A stretch of DNA of 64,000 nt, from NCBI RefSeq assembly GCF_036227325.1, contig NZ_CP109467.1, forward strand, positions 7,502,001 through 7,566,000, in the 5' to 3' direction. Within the stretch, counting starts at the first letter, position 1. Each line of letters begins with the position of its first letter. Below are positions 16,170 through 24,492 of the stretch, one piece after another. The notes beneath the pieces are model-generated. The model was not told where the DNA came from. It ran no database searches and saw only the letters and a program-made list of their open reading frames with translations. A program made the translations under genes and the position numbers. Origin of the DNA: Streptomyces sp. NBC_01465. Its GTDB lineage: Bacteria > Actinomycetota > Actinomycetes > Streptomycetales > Streptomycetaceae.

Positions 16170-16929
16170 GCGGCACCCCCGCGGTCGCCTCGACCTCGAT
16201 GAGGGACGCGCTGTGGCGCTCCGCCTCGAAGGCGGGGTGGCCGCCGCGCAGCCCGAACAGCCGCTTGGTCAGCAGGATGTAGAGCACGGCGAGGATGTTC
16301 AGGCTCAGCGTGCCGATCTTCAACCAGCTGATCTTCTCCGTCAGTTCGTAGATCTCCAGGGGGAGGAAGGCCGCTGTGGCGACGACGGTCAGATACTCCG
16401 CCCAGCGCTTGGCCCGCCACAGTCCGACGGCCTCGACGAGCTCGATCAGCGCGTAGACGAGCAGCGCGGTGGCCACCAGGATCAGCGTGGAGTGCTTGTA
16501 GCCGAAGGTCTTCTGGATGGTGTCGACCACGGGGGAGTGGTCGAGGTCGTAGTGGAAGTGCCGGAAGACCGGGCGGAAGACCTCGAGGTTCTGGTCGAAG
16601 AAGCGGCGTACGGAGTCCTGGCTGTTGGAGAACTTCCACACCGCGGCCGCGGCCAGCACGATGAACACCCCGCGCACCGCCCGCTCCAGCGCCAGGAACC
16701 GCAGCACGAACAGATCGCGCAGCACCTTGCCGCGCGGCACCAGCGGGGCGTTCTCGGCCGGGCCCGCACCGTGCGGGTCGCCGAGCGCGAAGTCCCCGCA
16801 GCGCAGACAGCGCCAGGCCTCGCCCAGACCGGTCTCGGCGCGCAGCCGGCTGCGCAGGTCCGGTTCCTGCGGTGCGTAGGTGACGTGCCCCTTGCGTGCA
16901 CACGTACGGCGGTCCCAGTCGATTTTCAT
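16159..16929 (-). CDS. DUF2127 membrane protein with N-terminal zinc-ribbon-like cysteines
   Basis: The 256-residue protein has three or four membrane helices (about 80-100, 145-165, 175-195, 205-225) arranged as in DUF2127 proteins, whose function is unknown. Ahead of these is a hydrophilic segment with four Cys/His-rich points: TCARKGH near 9-15 and CLRCGD near 40-45, looking like a small metal-binding ribbon. The start ATG at 16929 leads straight into this region. It is divergent from the LAL-type ATPase gene and convergent, with an 11-bp overlap, with the phosphatase gene. Confidence 0.75.
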   Translation of the reverse strand: MKIDWDRRTCARKGHVTYAPQEPDLRSRLRAETGLGEAWRCLRCGDFALGDPHGAGPAENAPLVPRGKVLRDLFVLRFLALERAVRGVFIVLAAAAVWKFSNSQDSVRRFFDQNLEVFRPVFRHFHYDLDHSPVVDTIQKTFGYKHSTLILVATALLVYALIELVEAVGLWRAKRWAEYLTVVATAAFLPLEIYELTEKISWLKIGTLSLNILAVLYILLTKRLFGLRGGHPAFEAERHSASLIEVEATAGVPLTA

Positions 16930-17062
16930 GGACCGGAAGGTAGCGGAGGCCGCCGGCCGCCCGTGCGGCAGGGGTTGAACCGGGCGGATCCGCGCAGACC
17001 TTCCCGCGGAGGACCACCGCCGGGCTACGCTCGTAAGCCAGTACACCTTGGGGAAGGCTGAG

Positions 17063-19693
17063 ATGACGGTGACCCGGCCGGAGGACCCGGAAGCCATCCC
17101 GCTGCTCGAGCGGGAGGCCGAACTCGCCGCGGGCGCGCGGGCCGTCGAGGCGCTGTGCGCGGGCGAGTCGTCCGGCGGGCTGCTGATCTACAGCGGCGAG
17201 GCGGGTCTCGGCAAGACGGCCCTGCTCAACGAGTTGCGCCGGAGCGCCGCAGGCCGCTGCACGGTCTGGTCGGCGCGCGGCGGCGAGGCCGTCACCTCCG
17301 TCCCCTTCCATGTCGTACGCCAGCTGCTGCAGCCCGCCCTGAACGAGCACGCGCCGTGCGACGTGCGGGAGTTGCTCGGCGACTGGTACGAGATCGTGGG
17401 CCCGGCGCTCGGGGTCGCACCGCCCAGCGGGCAGCTCGCCGACCCGCAGGGTGTCAGGGACGGCCTGGACGCGGTGGTCGTGAAACTGGCCGGGATGCAC
17501 CGGCCGCTGGTCCTGGTCGTCGACGACGCGCACTGGGCCGACCTGGAGACCCTCGCCTGGCTCGCCGCCTTCGCCCGGCGGCCCGACGGACTCCCGGTCC
17601 TGATCGTCGTCGCGCACCGCACCGAAGACCCCGTCGGCGAGACCGCCGAGCACCTGAGCACGCTCGGGGAGGCCGCCGGCAACCGCAGCACGCTGCGCGC
17701 GTTCACCCCCGACGCCACCGCCACGCTGGCCCGTGCGGCGCTCGGCGAGCACAGCGACGACCCGTTCTGCCGCGAGGTGTGGGCGGTCACCGGCGGAAAC
17801 CCGTACGAGACCGTCGAGCTCCTCGCCAAAGTGCAGGACGACTCCCTGGAACCGGTCGAGGACTCCGCGAGCGCCCTGCGCGCCATCGGAGCCGGGGCGC
17901 GCGGTTCCGGGCTGATCGCCCGGCTGGAGGAACTGGGCACCGGGGCAACGCGGTTCGCGTGGGCCGCGGCGATCCTGGGCACCGACATCTCGCTGGACCT
18001 GGCGGCGGCCCTGGCCGGGATGGGTCCGGCCGAGGCGGGAGCCTGCGCTCAGCGGCTGCGGGCCGCCCGGATCCTGGTGGGCCAGGATCCGATGGAGTTC
18101 GTCCATCCGCTGATCGCCGGTGGTGTCTACCGCGCCATCCCCGCAGGGGTGAGGACCGCCATGCACGGCCGGGCCGCCTGGGCTGTCAGCCGGGCCGGAC
18201 GCCCCGCGGCGGCCGCCGCCCCGCATCTGCTCCAGGTGCACCCCGACCAGGACCCGGAGCTGGTCGAGCAGTTGCGTGCGGCAGCAGCCGAACACCTTGC
18301 CGTCGGCGCCCCGGACGCCGCGCGCCGCTGTCTGGAGCGCGCTCTGGAGGAGCCGCCGCTGACCGACGTACGGGCGGAGGTTCTGTACGAACTGGGCTGC
18401 GCCACACTCCTGACCTCGCCCGCCACCACCGTCGGCCATCTGCGGGATGCGCTCGCCCTGCCGGGCCTCGAGGGCGATCTGCGCGTGGACGCCGTCTTCC
18501 GGCTCTCCCAGGCGCTGGCGCACAACAACGAGATGCGGGAAGCGGCACGCGTGGTGGCCGCCGAGGCGGAACGCACCCCGGAGGGTCCCGCACGGATCAG
18601 ACTGCAGACCGCGCACTTCCTCTGGGAGAGCGTCCAGGCCGTCGAGGACGACGGGCCGGGGCGCTCGCGCCGGCTGGCCGCGACGGCCGATCGGCTGAGC
18701 GGGCGCGACACCTCCGAGCGGGTGCTGCTGATGCTGCGCGCCTGGGACGCGACGAACCGCGGCGAGAGTGCCGTCGAGATCGTCCAGATCTGTGACCGCG
18801 CCCTGGTCAACGGGGGCCTCGCGCCCGGACTCGGCTGGACCGATCCCGCCTGGGGGTTCGAGCCGCTGGCCATGCTCGGGCTCAGTTATGCCTTCGCCGA
18901 CCGGCTCGACCGGGCGGAGAGCCTGTTCGCGGAGGCGTTGCGTTCCTACGAGATCAGTGGCTGGAGCGGTGGGCATCTCTCCTTCGCCAACTGCTTCGTC
19001 GGCTATGTCATGCGCCGCCGCGGCCGGCTCGTGGAGGCCGAGACGTATGTGCGCGAGAGCCTGCGACTCGCCGAACGCGTCGGGAACGGCCTGCCCATGA
19101 ACTGGGACGCGGCCTGCATGCTCATCGACATCCTGCTCGCCCGCGGCCATGTCGAAGAGGCCCAGGAGGCGGCCGACAGTTATGGATTCGTCCCGCCCTA
19201 CCCCTCCACGATCGTCATCCCCGATGCGCCCTCGGTGCGCGGCCGGCTGCTGCTCGCCCAGGGGCGCACGAAGGAGGCCGTGGCCGAACTGGAGGCGGTG
19301 GGCGAGGCGTTGAAGGAGCGCGGGCGCCACAACGGCATCCTGGCACCCTGGGCCTGCGACCTGGCCAGGGCTCTGGCCGACGAAGACCCCCTCCGGGCGG
19401 CCGAGTTGGCTTCGTACGCGCGCGACCGCGCGGAGCGCTTCGGCACGGACACGGCCATCGGTGAGGCGCTGCGCTGCGCGGCGGCGCTGGAGGAAGGGCC
19501 GCGCGCCGTGGAGCTGCTGAGGGGGGCCGTCGCGTATCTGGAGGCTTCTCCGTGCGCATACGAACACGCCCTGGCCCGCGTCGAGTACGGCATCGCCGCT
19601 CGGTCGGCGGCCGAGCTGACCCGCGGTCTCACGCTGGCCGAGGCCTGTGGCGCCGACGGGCTGGCCGAGCGGGCCCGTATCGCCCTGAGCTGA
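17063..19693 (+). CDS. LAL-type AAA ATPase lacking the LuxR helix-turn-helix
   Basis: The 876-residue protein matches large ATP-binding LuxR-family (LAL) regulators along most of its length. Walker A is G45-E-A-G-L-G-K51-T, and Walker B is LVLVVDDAHWAD near 150, typical of MalT/LAL proteins. A sensor region (VAHRTED) follows, then TPR-like helices from about 380 to the end. Normal LAL proteins continue for 60-80 residues with a LuxR DNA-binding domain; here the reading frame stops right after the ACGADGLAERAR segment that usually precedes it, and no helix-turn-helix is found in any frame downstream. The start ATG has GGGGAAGG upstream, and coding quality is good throughout, so it is probably expressed. 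It may act through protein contacts, or be a remnant. Confidence 0.82.
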   Translation: MTVTRPEDPEAIPLLEREAELAAGARAVEALCAGESSGGLLIYSGEAGLGKTALLNELRRSAAGRCTVWSARGGEAVTSVPFHVVRQLLQPALNEHAPCDVRELLGDWYEIVGPALGVAPPSGQLADPQGVRDGLDAVVVKLAGMHRPLVLVVDDAHWADLETLAWLAAFARRPDGLPVLIVVAHRTEDPVGETAEHLSTLGEAAGNRSTLRAFTPDATATLARAALGEHSDDPFCREVWAVTGGNPYETVELLAKVQDDSLEPVEDSASALRAIGAGARGSGLIARLEELGTGATRFAWAAAILGTDISLDLAAALAGMGPAEAGACAQRLRAARILVGQDPMEFVHPLIAGGVYRAIPAGVRTAMHGRAAWAVSRAGRPAAAAAPHLLQVHPDQDPELVEQLRAAAAEHLAVGAPDAARRCLERALEEPPLTDVRAEVLYELGCATLLTSPATTVGHLRDALALPGLEGDLRVDAVFRLSQALAHNNEMREAARVVAAEAERTPEGPARIRLQTAHFLWESVQAVEDDGPGRSRRLAATADRLSGRDTSERVLLMLRAWDATNRGESAVEIVQICDRALVNGGLAPGLGWTDPAWGFEPLAMLGLSYAFADRLDRAESLFAEALRSYEISGWSGGHLSFANCFVGYVMRRRGRLVEAETYVRESLRLAERVGNGLPMNWDAACMLIDILLARGHVEEAQEAADSYGFVPPYPSTIVIPDAPSVRGRLLLAQGRTKEAVAELEAVGEALKERGRHNGILAPWACDLARALADEDPLRAAELASYARDRAERFGTDTAIGEALRCAAALEEGPRAVELLRGAVAYLEASPCAYEHALARVEYGIAARSAAELTRGLTLAEACGADGLAERARIALS

Positions 19694-19955
19694 TACCAAT
19701 TCGCCCCATCTGAAGGGCTGTTGGGTGCTCCTGTTCGGTTACTCCCGGTGCACAGGTCGACGCTGAGTGTGCAAAAAGAAGCGAGTCTATTCCTCTTGAG
19801 CGTCCCCTGTCCGGCGTTGCGTGAATATGCCTCAGCGCTGATCCCATGGGGCTACGCTCGCTCACTACGACATGGGTTGGCGTGTATTCATGCACTTGTT
19901 CCCACATGTCTTGATAGTTCGATTACCTCCCCCCGTCAACTGCCAGAGGGATCAC
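19694..19955. other. Intergenic region upstream of the conservon
   Basis: These 262 bp are clearly more A+T-rich than their surroundings (for example a TGCAAAAAGAAGCGAGTC stretch near 19769) and carry no plausible gene. They should hold the promoter of the cvnABCDE operon. I could not pick a single convincing -35/-10 pair. Confidence 0.5.
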
Positions 19956-21560
19956 ATGGTTCGCGTTGAGGCGCCTCCAACCGACAGGACACTCCCGCTA
20001 GTTCGCGCGCTTCTGCTCTCCGTCGTCCTCACGTCCGCGGCCACGGCCGCCGGCGTGATCGCGGTGACCGAGCCCGCCCGGATACCGCTCGTGTGGGCCG
20101 GAGCCGCGGCCACCGTCGTGGTCGCCGGACTGGTCGCCGAGATCATCCGCCGCGCCGGCGTCGCGCGGCACCTGCACCACAGTTACGGCCAGCGGCTCGC
20201 GTTCCTGGAGCGCAGGCTCGCCGCGCACGACGCCGAGACCGTACGGCTCGCCAAGGAGCTCATGCCCGCGGCGGTCCACCGGCTCAAGCACGGTGAATCG
20301 CCCGAGGAGGTCATGCGCGTCCTGGTCGACAACAACGACACGTACCGGGACCTCCCGCCCGCGCAGCGCGAGATCCTGCACTCCCTGCTGCGGATCGTCG
20401 ACGACGAAGAAGCCCAGCGCGAGGGATCCCAGCACGCCTTCGTGGGCATCGCCCGCCGCGTCCAGTCCATCGTGCGCCAGCAGGCCACGGAACTCCGGGA
20501 CATGGAGGACGAGCACGGGCGCCAGCCCGAGGTCTTCGACGACCTGCTCCGCATCGACCACGGCAACGCCCTGATCGGCCGCCTCGCCGACTCCATCTCG
20601 GTGCTCGGCGGCGCACGCCCCGGACGCCAGTGGCCCAACCCGGTCCCGCTGTTCAGCGTGTTGCGCGGTGCGATGTCCCGCATCCTGGAGTACCCGCGTG
20701 TCGATCTGCACTCCATCGCCAAGGTCGCCATCGTCGGCCCGTCCGTCGAGCCGCTGATCCACGCCTGCGCCGAGCTCCTCGACAACGCCACCCGCTACTC
20801 GCCGCCGCAGACCCGCGTCCATGTCACCGCCGTCGAGGTGCAGACCGGGATCGCCATCGAGATCGAGGACGGGGGCGTCTCCCTCAGCGAGGAGTCCCGC
20901 AGGCGTGCCGAAGGCATGATCACCAGGGCCCAGGCCGGCGGCGGACTCAACGACCTCAGCGACTCGCCCCGACTCGGGCTCGCCGTGGTCGGCCGTATCT
21001 GCCAGAAGTACAACTTCAAGATCGCACTGCGCCAGTCCGCGTACGGCGGCGTCCGCGCGGTGCTCATCGTGCCGCGCGAGGTCATCACCTCGGGACCTGC
21101 CCCCGGTATCGCCCACGGCATCGGCGCCACGGCGATCGCCAACGCCGCCCCCGGACCCGACCCGCTCGAGGGCCGCAACCACGGGCGCAAGAAGCCGCGC
21201 AAGCCCGCCGGTCCCCAGCGCACCACCCTGCCGGCCCCCGTGTCGCTGCCCGCGTCGCTCTCCATGGAGGACGACGTCCCGGTCGTGACCGAGTGGACCC
21301 CCAACGGACTCCCGCAGCGCCGCTCCCGGCTGCGGACACCGCTCCCGGCGGAGGTCCCGCAGGCACCGGCCGAGCCGTTCATCCCGCAGCCGTACACGCC
21401 CGAGCCGTACACACCCGAACAGCCCCAGGGGCACGACGAGTTCGACGAGTACGACGAGAAGAAGACGGAGGACGAGCCCGGTCCGGGCATCTGGCTCGAT
21501 GCCTTCACCAAAGCCGTCAACGGTGTGCCGCAGGATCCGTCAGAGGGGGACCCGAAGTGA
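19956..21560 (+). CDS. cvnA: Conservon sensor, histidine-kinase-like ATPase (CvnA)
   Basis: The 534-residue membrane protein is the first gene of a conservon, an actinobacterial G-protein-like signalling module. Two membrane helices lie near 14-34 and 44-64. A coiled region follows, then a GHKL ATPase: N-box ELLDNATRYSPP near 273, D-box EIEDGG, and a G-region RLGLAVVGRICQKY. A phospho-acceptor histidine box of ordinary kinases is not evident, as usual for CvnA. The last 120 residues are Pro-rich and disordered, with a PYTPEPYTPEQ repeat and an acidic stretch. Start: ATG with AGAGGG upstream. The stop overlaps the cvnB start. Studied conservons assemble at the membrane and affect aerial growth and antibiotic timing. 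Confidence 0.92.
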   Translation: MVRVEAPPTDRTLPLVRALLLSVVLTSAATAAGVIAVTEPARIPLVWAGAAATVVVAGLVAEIIRRAGVARHLHHSYGQRLAFLERRLAAHDAETVRLAKELMPAAVHRLKHGESPEEVMRVLVDNNDTYRDLPPAQREILHSLLRIVDDEEAQREGSQHAFVGIARRVQSIVRQQATELRDMEDEHGRQPEVFDDLLRIDHGNALIGRLADSISVLGGARPGRQWPNPVPLFSVLRGAMSRILEYPRVDLHSIAKVAIVGPSVEPLIHACAELLDNATRYSPPQTRVHVTAVEVQTGIAIEIEDGGVSLSEESRRRAEGMITRAQAGGGLNDLSDSPRLGLAVVGRICQKYNFKIALRQSAYGGVRAVLIVPREVITSGPAPGIAHGIGATAIANAAPGPDPLEGRNHGRKKPRKPAGPQRTTLPAPVSLPASLSMEDDVPVVTEWTPNGLPQRRSRLRTPLPAEVPQAPAEPFIPQPYTPEPYTPEQPQGHDEFDEYDEKKTEDEPGPGIWLDAFTKAVNGVPQDPSEGDPK

Positions 21561-21964
21561 TTCAGCAACTGGGCAGCATGGACTGGATGCTCAAGGACCT
21601 CGCCGACAACGTTCCGGGCGTCCACCAGATCGTGGTCCTCTCGGCGGACGGACTGCGCATCGCCCGGCACGGCGGCGACCCGGACGGGGCCGACCGGCTC
21701 GCCGCCGCCTGCGCCGGGCTCCAGTCGCTGGCCGCCGCGGTCGCCACCGAGATTCCCGACAGCGACGGACGGATGAGACTCGTCGTCATCGAGATCACCG
21801 GTGGCTACTTCTACTTGATGGCGGTCTCCACCGGCTCGTACCTCGCGGTCCTCACCGACGAGCACGTGGACGCCGGCCTGGTGGGGGCCGCGATGCGCGA
21901 CATGGTCGTACGGATCGGGGCGCATCTGGCGAGTCCGCCGCGCCATGACGGGAAGGCGGGATGA
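21557..21964 (+). CDS. cvnB: Conservon roadblock/LC7 protein (CvnB)
   Basis: The 135-residue protein has the roadblock/LC7 fold (about residues 8-120): DWMLKDLADNVPGVHQIVVLSADG, then a Ser/Ala-rich helix and strands ending VLTDEHVDAGLVG. Roadblock proteins act as partners or regulators of small GTPases, here probably of CvnD. The GTG start overlaps the cvnA stop as GTGA; its own stop overlaps cvnC. This gene order is diagnostic of conservons. Confidence 0.93.
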   Translation: MIQQLGSMDWMLKDLADNVPGVHQIVVLSADGLRIARHGGDPDGADRLAAACAGLQSLAAAVATEIPDSDGRMRLVVIEITGGYFYLMAVSTGSYLAVLTDEHVDAGLVGAAMRDMVVRIGAHLASPPRHDGKAG

Positions 21965-22347
21965 GCGACGACGACCCCCGTCGACAACGCAGGCAACGCC
22001 GGAAGCCGGTCAAGGCCCAACAGGACCCGGAACGGCTGTACGTGATCACCGGCGGACCGGACGGCGGCGAGCGTGCCGCGCTCGATCTGGTCACCATCGT
22101 CGTCGCCCGGGCCAAACCCACCCCGACCGTCCAGCCGGAACAGGCCGCGATCGTCAGGCTCTGCACGTCACCCCTGTCGGTGGCCGAGGTCTCGGCCTAT
22201 CTGAGCCTGCCGTTCAGCGTGGTGACCGCGCTGCTGACCGATCTCCTCGCGGCCGAACTGGTCGAGTCGCGCGCGCCCATCGTCCGCGCCGCGCTCCCCG
22301 ACCGGGCCCTTCTCGAAGCGGTGATGCATGGACTCCAGAAGCTCTGA
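21961..22347 (+). CDS. cvnC: Conservon DUF742 protein (CvnC)
   Basis: The 128-residue DUF742 protein has a very basic N-terminal 20 residues, then a winged-helix-like core (YVITGGPDGG, LCTSPLSVAEVSAYLSLPF, VVTALLTDLLAAELVE). The exact job of CvnC is unknown; in conservons it binds the other members at the membrane. ATGA overlap with cvnB; it also overlaps cvnD by 20 bp. Confidence 0.92.
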   Translation: MSDDDPRRQRRQRRKPVKAQQDPERLYVITGGPDGGERAALDLVTIVVARAKPTPTVQPEQAAIVRLCTSPLSVAEVSAYLSLPFSVVTALLTDLLAAELVESRAPIVRAALPDRALLEAVMHGLQKL

Positions 22348-22942
22348 CACGATCCCGGGCCCCCGGAAGGAGGACGTGCTCCCGGACACGGCCACCGCCG
22401 CGGTCAAGATCGTGATCGTCGGCGGGTTCGGGGTGGGCAAGACGACCATGGTGCGCTCGGTCAGCGAGATCCGTCCGCTGACGACCGAGGAGACCATGAC
22501 CAAGGCCGGGGTCGGCGTGGACGACAACCGCGGCGTGGAGAACAAGACCGCCACCACGGTGGCGATGGACTTCGGCCGCATCAGCATCAGCGAACAACTG
22601 GTGCTCTATCTCTTCGGCACACCCGGCCAGGAACGCTTCTGGTTCCTCTGGAACGGCCTCTTCGAGGGTGCCCTCGGCGCCGTCGTCCTGGTCGACACCC
22701 GCCGCCTCGAAGTCAGCTTCGACGTCATCGGGCGCCTGGAGGAGCGCGGGGTGCCGTTCGTCGTCGCCATCAACACCTTCCCCGACGCGCCGCGCCACCC
22801 GCTGGAGAGCCTGCGCACCGCACTCGACCTGCCCCCCGAGGTCCCGATAGTCGACTGCGACGCCCGCCGGCGCGACTCCAGCCGCGACACCCTCATGACG
22901 CTGATGCGCTATCTGCACTCCCTGGCCATGCAGCGGGCCTGA
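22328..22942 (+). CDS. cvnD: Conservon small GTPase (CvnD)
   Basis: The 204-residue GTPase is the switch of the conservon. G1 is GGFGVGKTT (32-40), a switch I threonine region follows (TTEETMTKAG), G3 is FGTPGQERF, where the usual Asp-x-x-Gly is Thr-Pro-Gly as in MglA/CvnD proteins, and the G4 region is VAINTFPD in place of NKxD. A Thr-rich segment (NKTATTVAMDFG) is typical. The start ATG lies inside the end of cvnC, implying translational coupling. G4 and G3 departures are shared with the family, so GTP binding is expected. Confidence 0.93.
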   Translation: MDSRSSDTIPGPRKEDVLPDTATAAVKIVIVGGFGVGKTTMVRSVSEIRPLTTEETMTKAGVGVDDNRGVENKTATTVAMDFGRISISEQLVLYLFGTPGQERFWFLWNGLFEGALGAVVLVDTRRLEVSFDVIGRLEERGVPFVVAINTFPDAPRHPLESLRTALDLPPEVPIVDCDARRRDSSRDTLMTLMRYLHSLAMQRA

Positions 22943-22983
22943 CCCCCTCAACTTCACTCCCGTACGCACGAATTGGAGCGATC

Positions 22984-24480
22984 GTGACCACGCCTTACGA
23001 CTTTGAACCCGGCCAGGAACCGCCCCCGCAGTGCCCCGCGCACGGACTCGGCGCCGGCGGACTGCGCAGGCTGTACGGGGCCGAGGCCGAGAACGACCCC
23101 ATGGGTGTCTACGAGAAGCTGCGCGCCGAGCACGGCCCCGTCGCCCCCGTACTCATCCACGGCGACGTCCCCGCCTGGCTGGTGCTCGGTCACACCGAGA
23201 ACCTCTACATGACGCGTACGCCCTCGCTCTTCTCCCGCGACTCCCGCCGCTGGGCCCGCCTGCACGACGGCTCGATCGCCCCCGACAACCCGCTCACCCC
23301 GGTCTTCACCTGGCAGCCCATGTGCGTCTTCGCCGACGGTGCCGAGCACGAGCGCACCCGCAGCGCCGTCACCCACGCCATCGACCGGATCGACACCCGG
23401 GGCACCCGCCGCTTCATCAACCGCTACAGCAACCGGCTCGTCAACGACTTCTGCGAGCAGGGCCGCGCCGACCTCGTCGGCCGGTTCGCCGAGCACCTGC
23501 CGATGATGGTGATCTGCCAGATCCTCGGCATGCCGGAGGAGTACAACGAGCGCCTCGTGCAGGCCGCCCGCGACATGATCAAGGGCACCGAGACCGCGAT
23601 CGCCTCCAACGCCTATGTGATGGCCGCGCTGATGCGCCTGGTCTCCGCGCGCCGTGCCGCCCCGGAGAACGACTTCGCCAGCCGACTCATCCAGCACCCG
23701 GCCGGACTCACCGACGACGAGGTCGGCCAGCACCTGCGCCTCACCCTCATCGCCGCGTACGAGACGACGGCGAACCTCATCGCCAATGTGCTGCGCATGG
23801 TCCTCACCGACCCCCGCTTCCGCGCCCAGCTCAGCGGCGGCCACATGACCGTTCCCGAGGCGGTGGAGCAGACCCTGTGGGACGAGCCGCCGTTCACGAC
23901 GATCCTCGGCCGCTGGGCGACCTGCGACACCGAACTGGGCGGCCAGCAGATCAAGGCCGGTGACGCGCTGATCGTCGGGATCGCCCCGGCCAACGTCGAC
24001 CCGGTCGTACGCCCCGACCCGCACGCCTCGATGATGGGCAACCGCGCCCATATGTCGTTCAGCGGCGGCGCGCACGAATGTCCTGGGCAGGACATCGGAC
24101 GCGCCATCGCCGAAGTCGGCGTCGACGCCCTGCTGATGCGCCTCCCGGACATCGAACTGGCCGTGGAGGAACATGAGTTGCGCTGGATCAGCGCACTCAT
24201 GTCGCGCCATCTGGTCGAACTCCCGGTGAAGTTCCAGGCGCAGCCGCCGCAGGACATCACCATGCCGCCCGACCCGGCGGCCTCCCGGCGGCCGGTGCCG
24301 GAGTGGGAGGTCACCATGGATCCGCAGGCGGGGAACGGATCCGCGCCGGTGCCGCCGCAGGCCGCGCCCTTCGAGGCGCCGCACCAGCCGCAGCCCGCGG
24401 CGTACATCCCCGCCCAGCGCAGGCCCTCCGCGCCCAAGCGGCTGTGGCAGTCCGTCTCCCGCTGGTGGCGCGGCTACTGA
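22984..24480 (+). CDS. cvnE: Conservon cytochrome P450 (CYP157-like) without the ExxR arginine
   Basis: The 498-residue P450 is the last gene of the conservon. The haem-binding loop is FSGGAHECPG with Cys366 as axial ligand, and the I-helix shows AAYETTAN. In the K-helix, where nearly all P450s have Glu-x-x-Arg, this protein has Glu295-Gln-Thr-Leu298-Trp, so the arginine is replaced by leucine. CYP157 proteins of Streptomyces conservons are known for the same loss (EQSLW). The last 80 residues are Pro/Gln-rich and basic, beyond the normal P450 end. The GTG start has GGAG upstream, 41 bp after cvnD. Substrate is unknown; it may act as a sensor or work with other redox partners encoded elsewhere. 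Confidence 0.9.
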   Translation: MTTPYDFEPGQEPPPQCPAHGLGAGGLRRLYGAEAENDPMGVYEKLRAEHGPVAPVLIHGDVPAWLVLGHTENLYMTRTPSLFSRDSRRWARLHDGSIAPDNPLTPVFTWQPMCVFADGAEHERTRSAVTHAIDRIDTRGTRRFINRYSNRLVNDFCEQGRADLVGRFAEHLPMMVICQILGMPEEYNERLVQAARDMIKGTETAIASNAYVMAALMRLVSARRAAPENDFASRLIQHPAGLTDDEVGQHLRLTLIAAYETTANLIANVLRMVLTDPRFRAQLSGGHMTVPEAVEQTLWDEPPFTTILGRWATCDTELGGQQIKAGDALIVGIAPANVDPVVRPDPHASMMGNRAHMSFSGGAHECPGQDIGRAIAEVGVDALLMRLPDIELAVEEHELRWISALMSRHLVELPVKFQAQPPQDITMPPDPAASRRPVPEWEVTMDPQAGNGSAPVPPQAAPFEAPHQPQPAAYIPAQRRPSAPKRLWQSVSRWWRGY

Positions 24481-24492
24481 ACCCGGGCGGGA

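Noticed and set aside
15791..19699. A 1302-codon open frame on the minus strand
   Set aside because: It is antisense to the histidine phosphatase, DUF2127 and LAL-type genes, has low-complexity Arg/Gly/Pro-rich sequence, and arises from the G+C bias of the opposite frames.
21360..21440. Short repeats in the cvnA tail considered as a second phase-variable tract
   Set aside because: The repeat encodes PYTPEPYTPEQ and changes by multiples of three, so it would not shift the frame; it is a normal Pro-rich linker.
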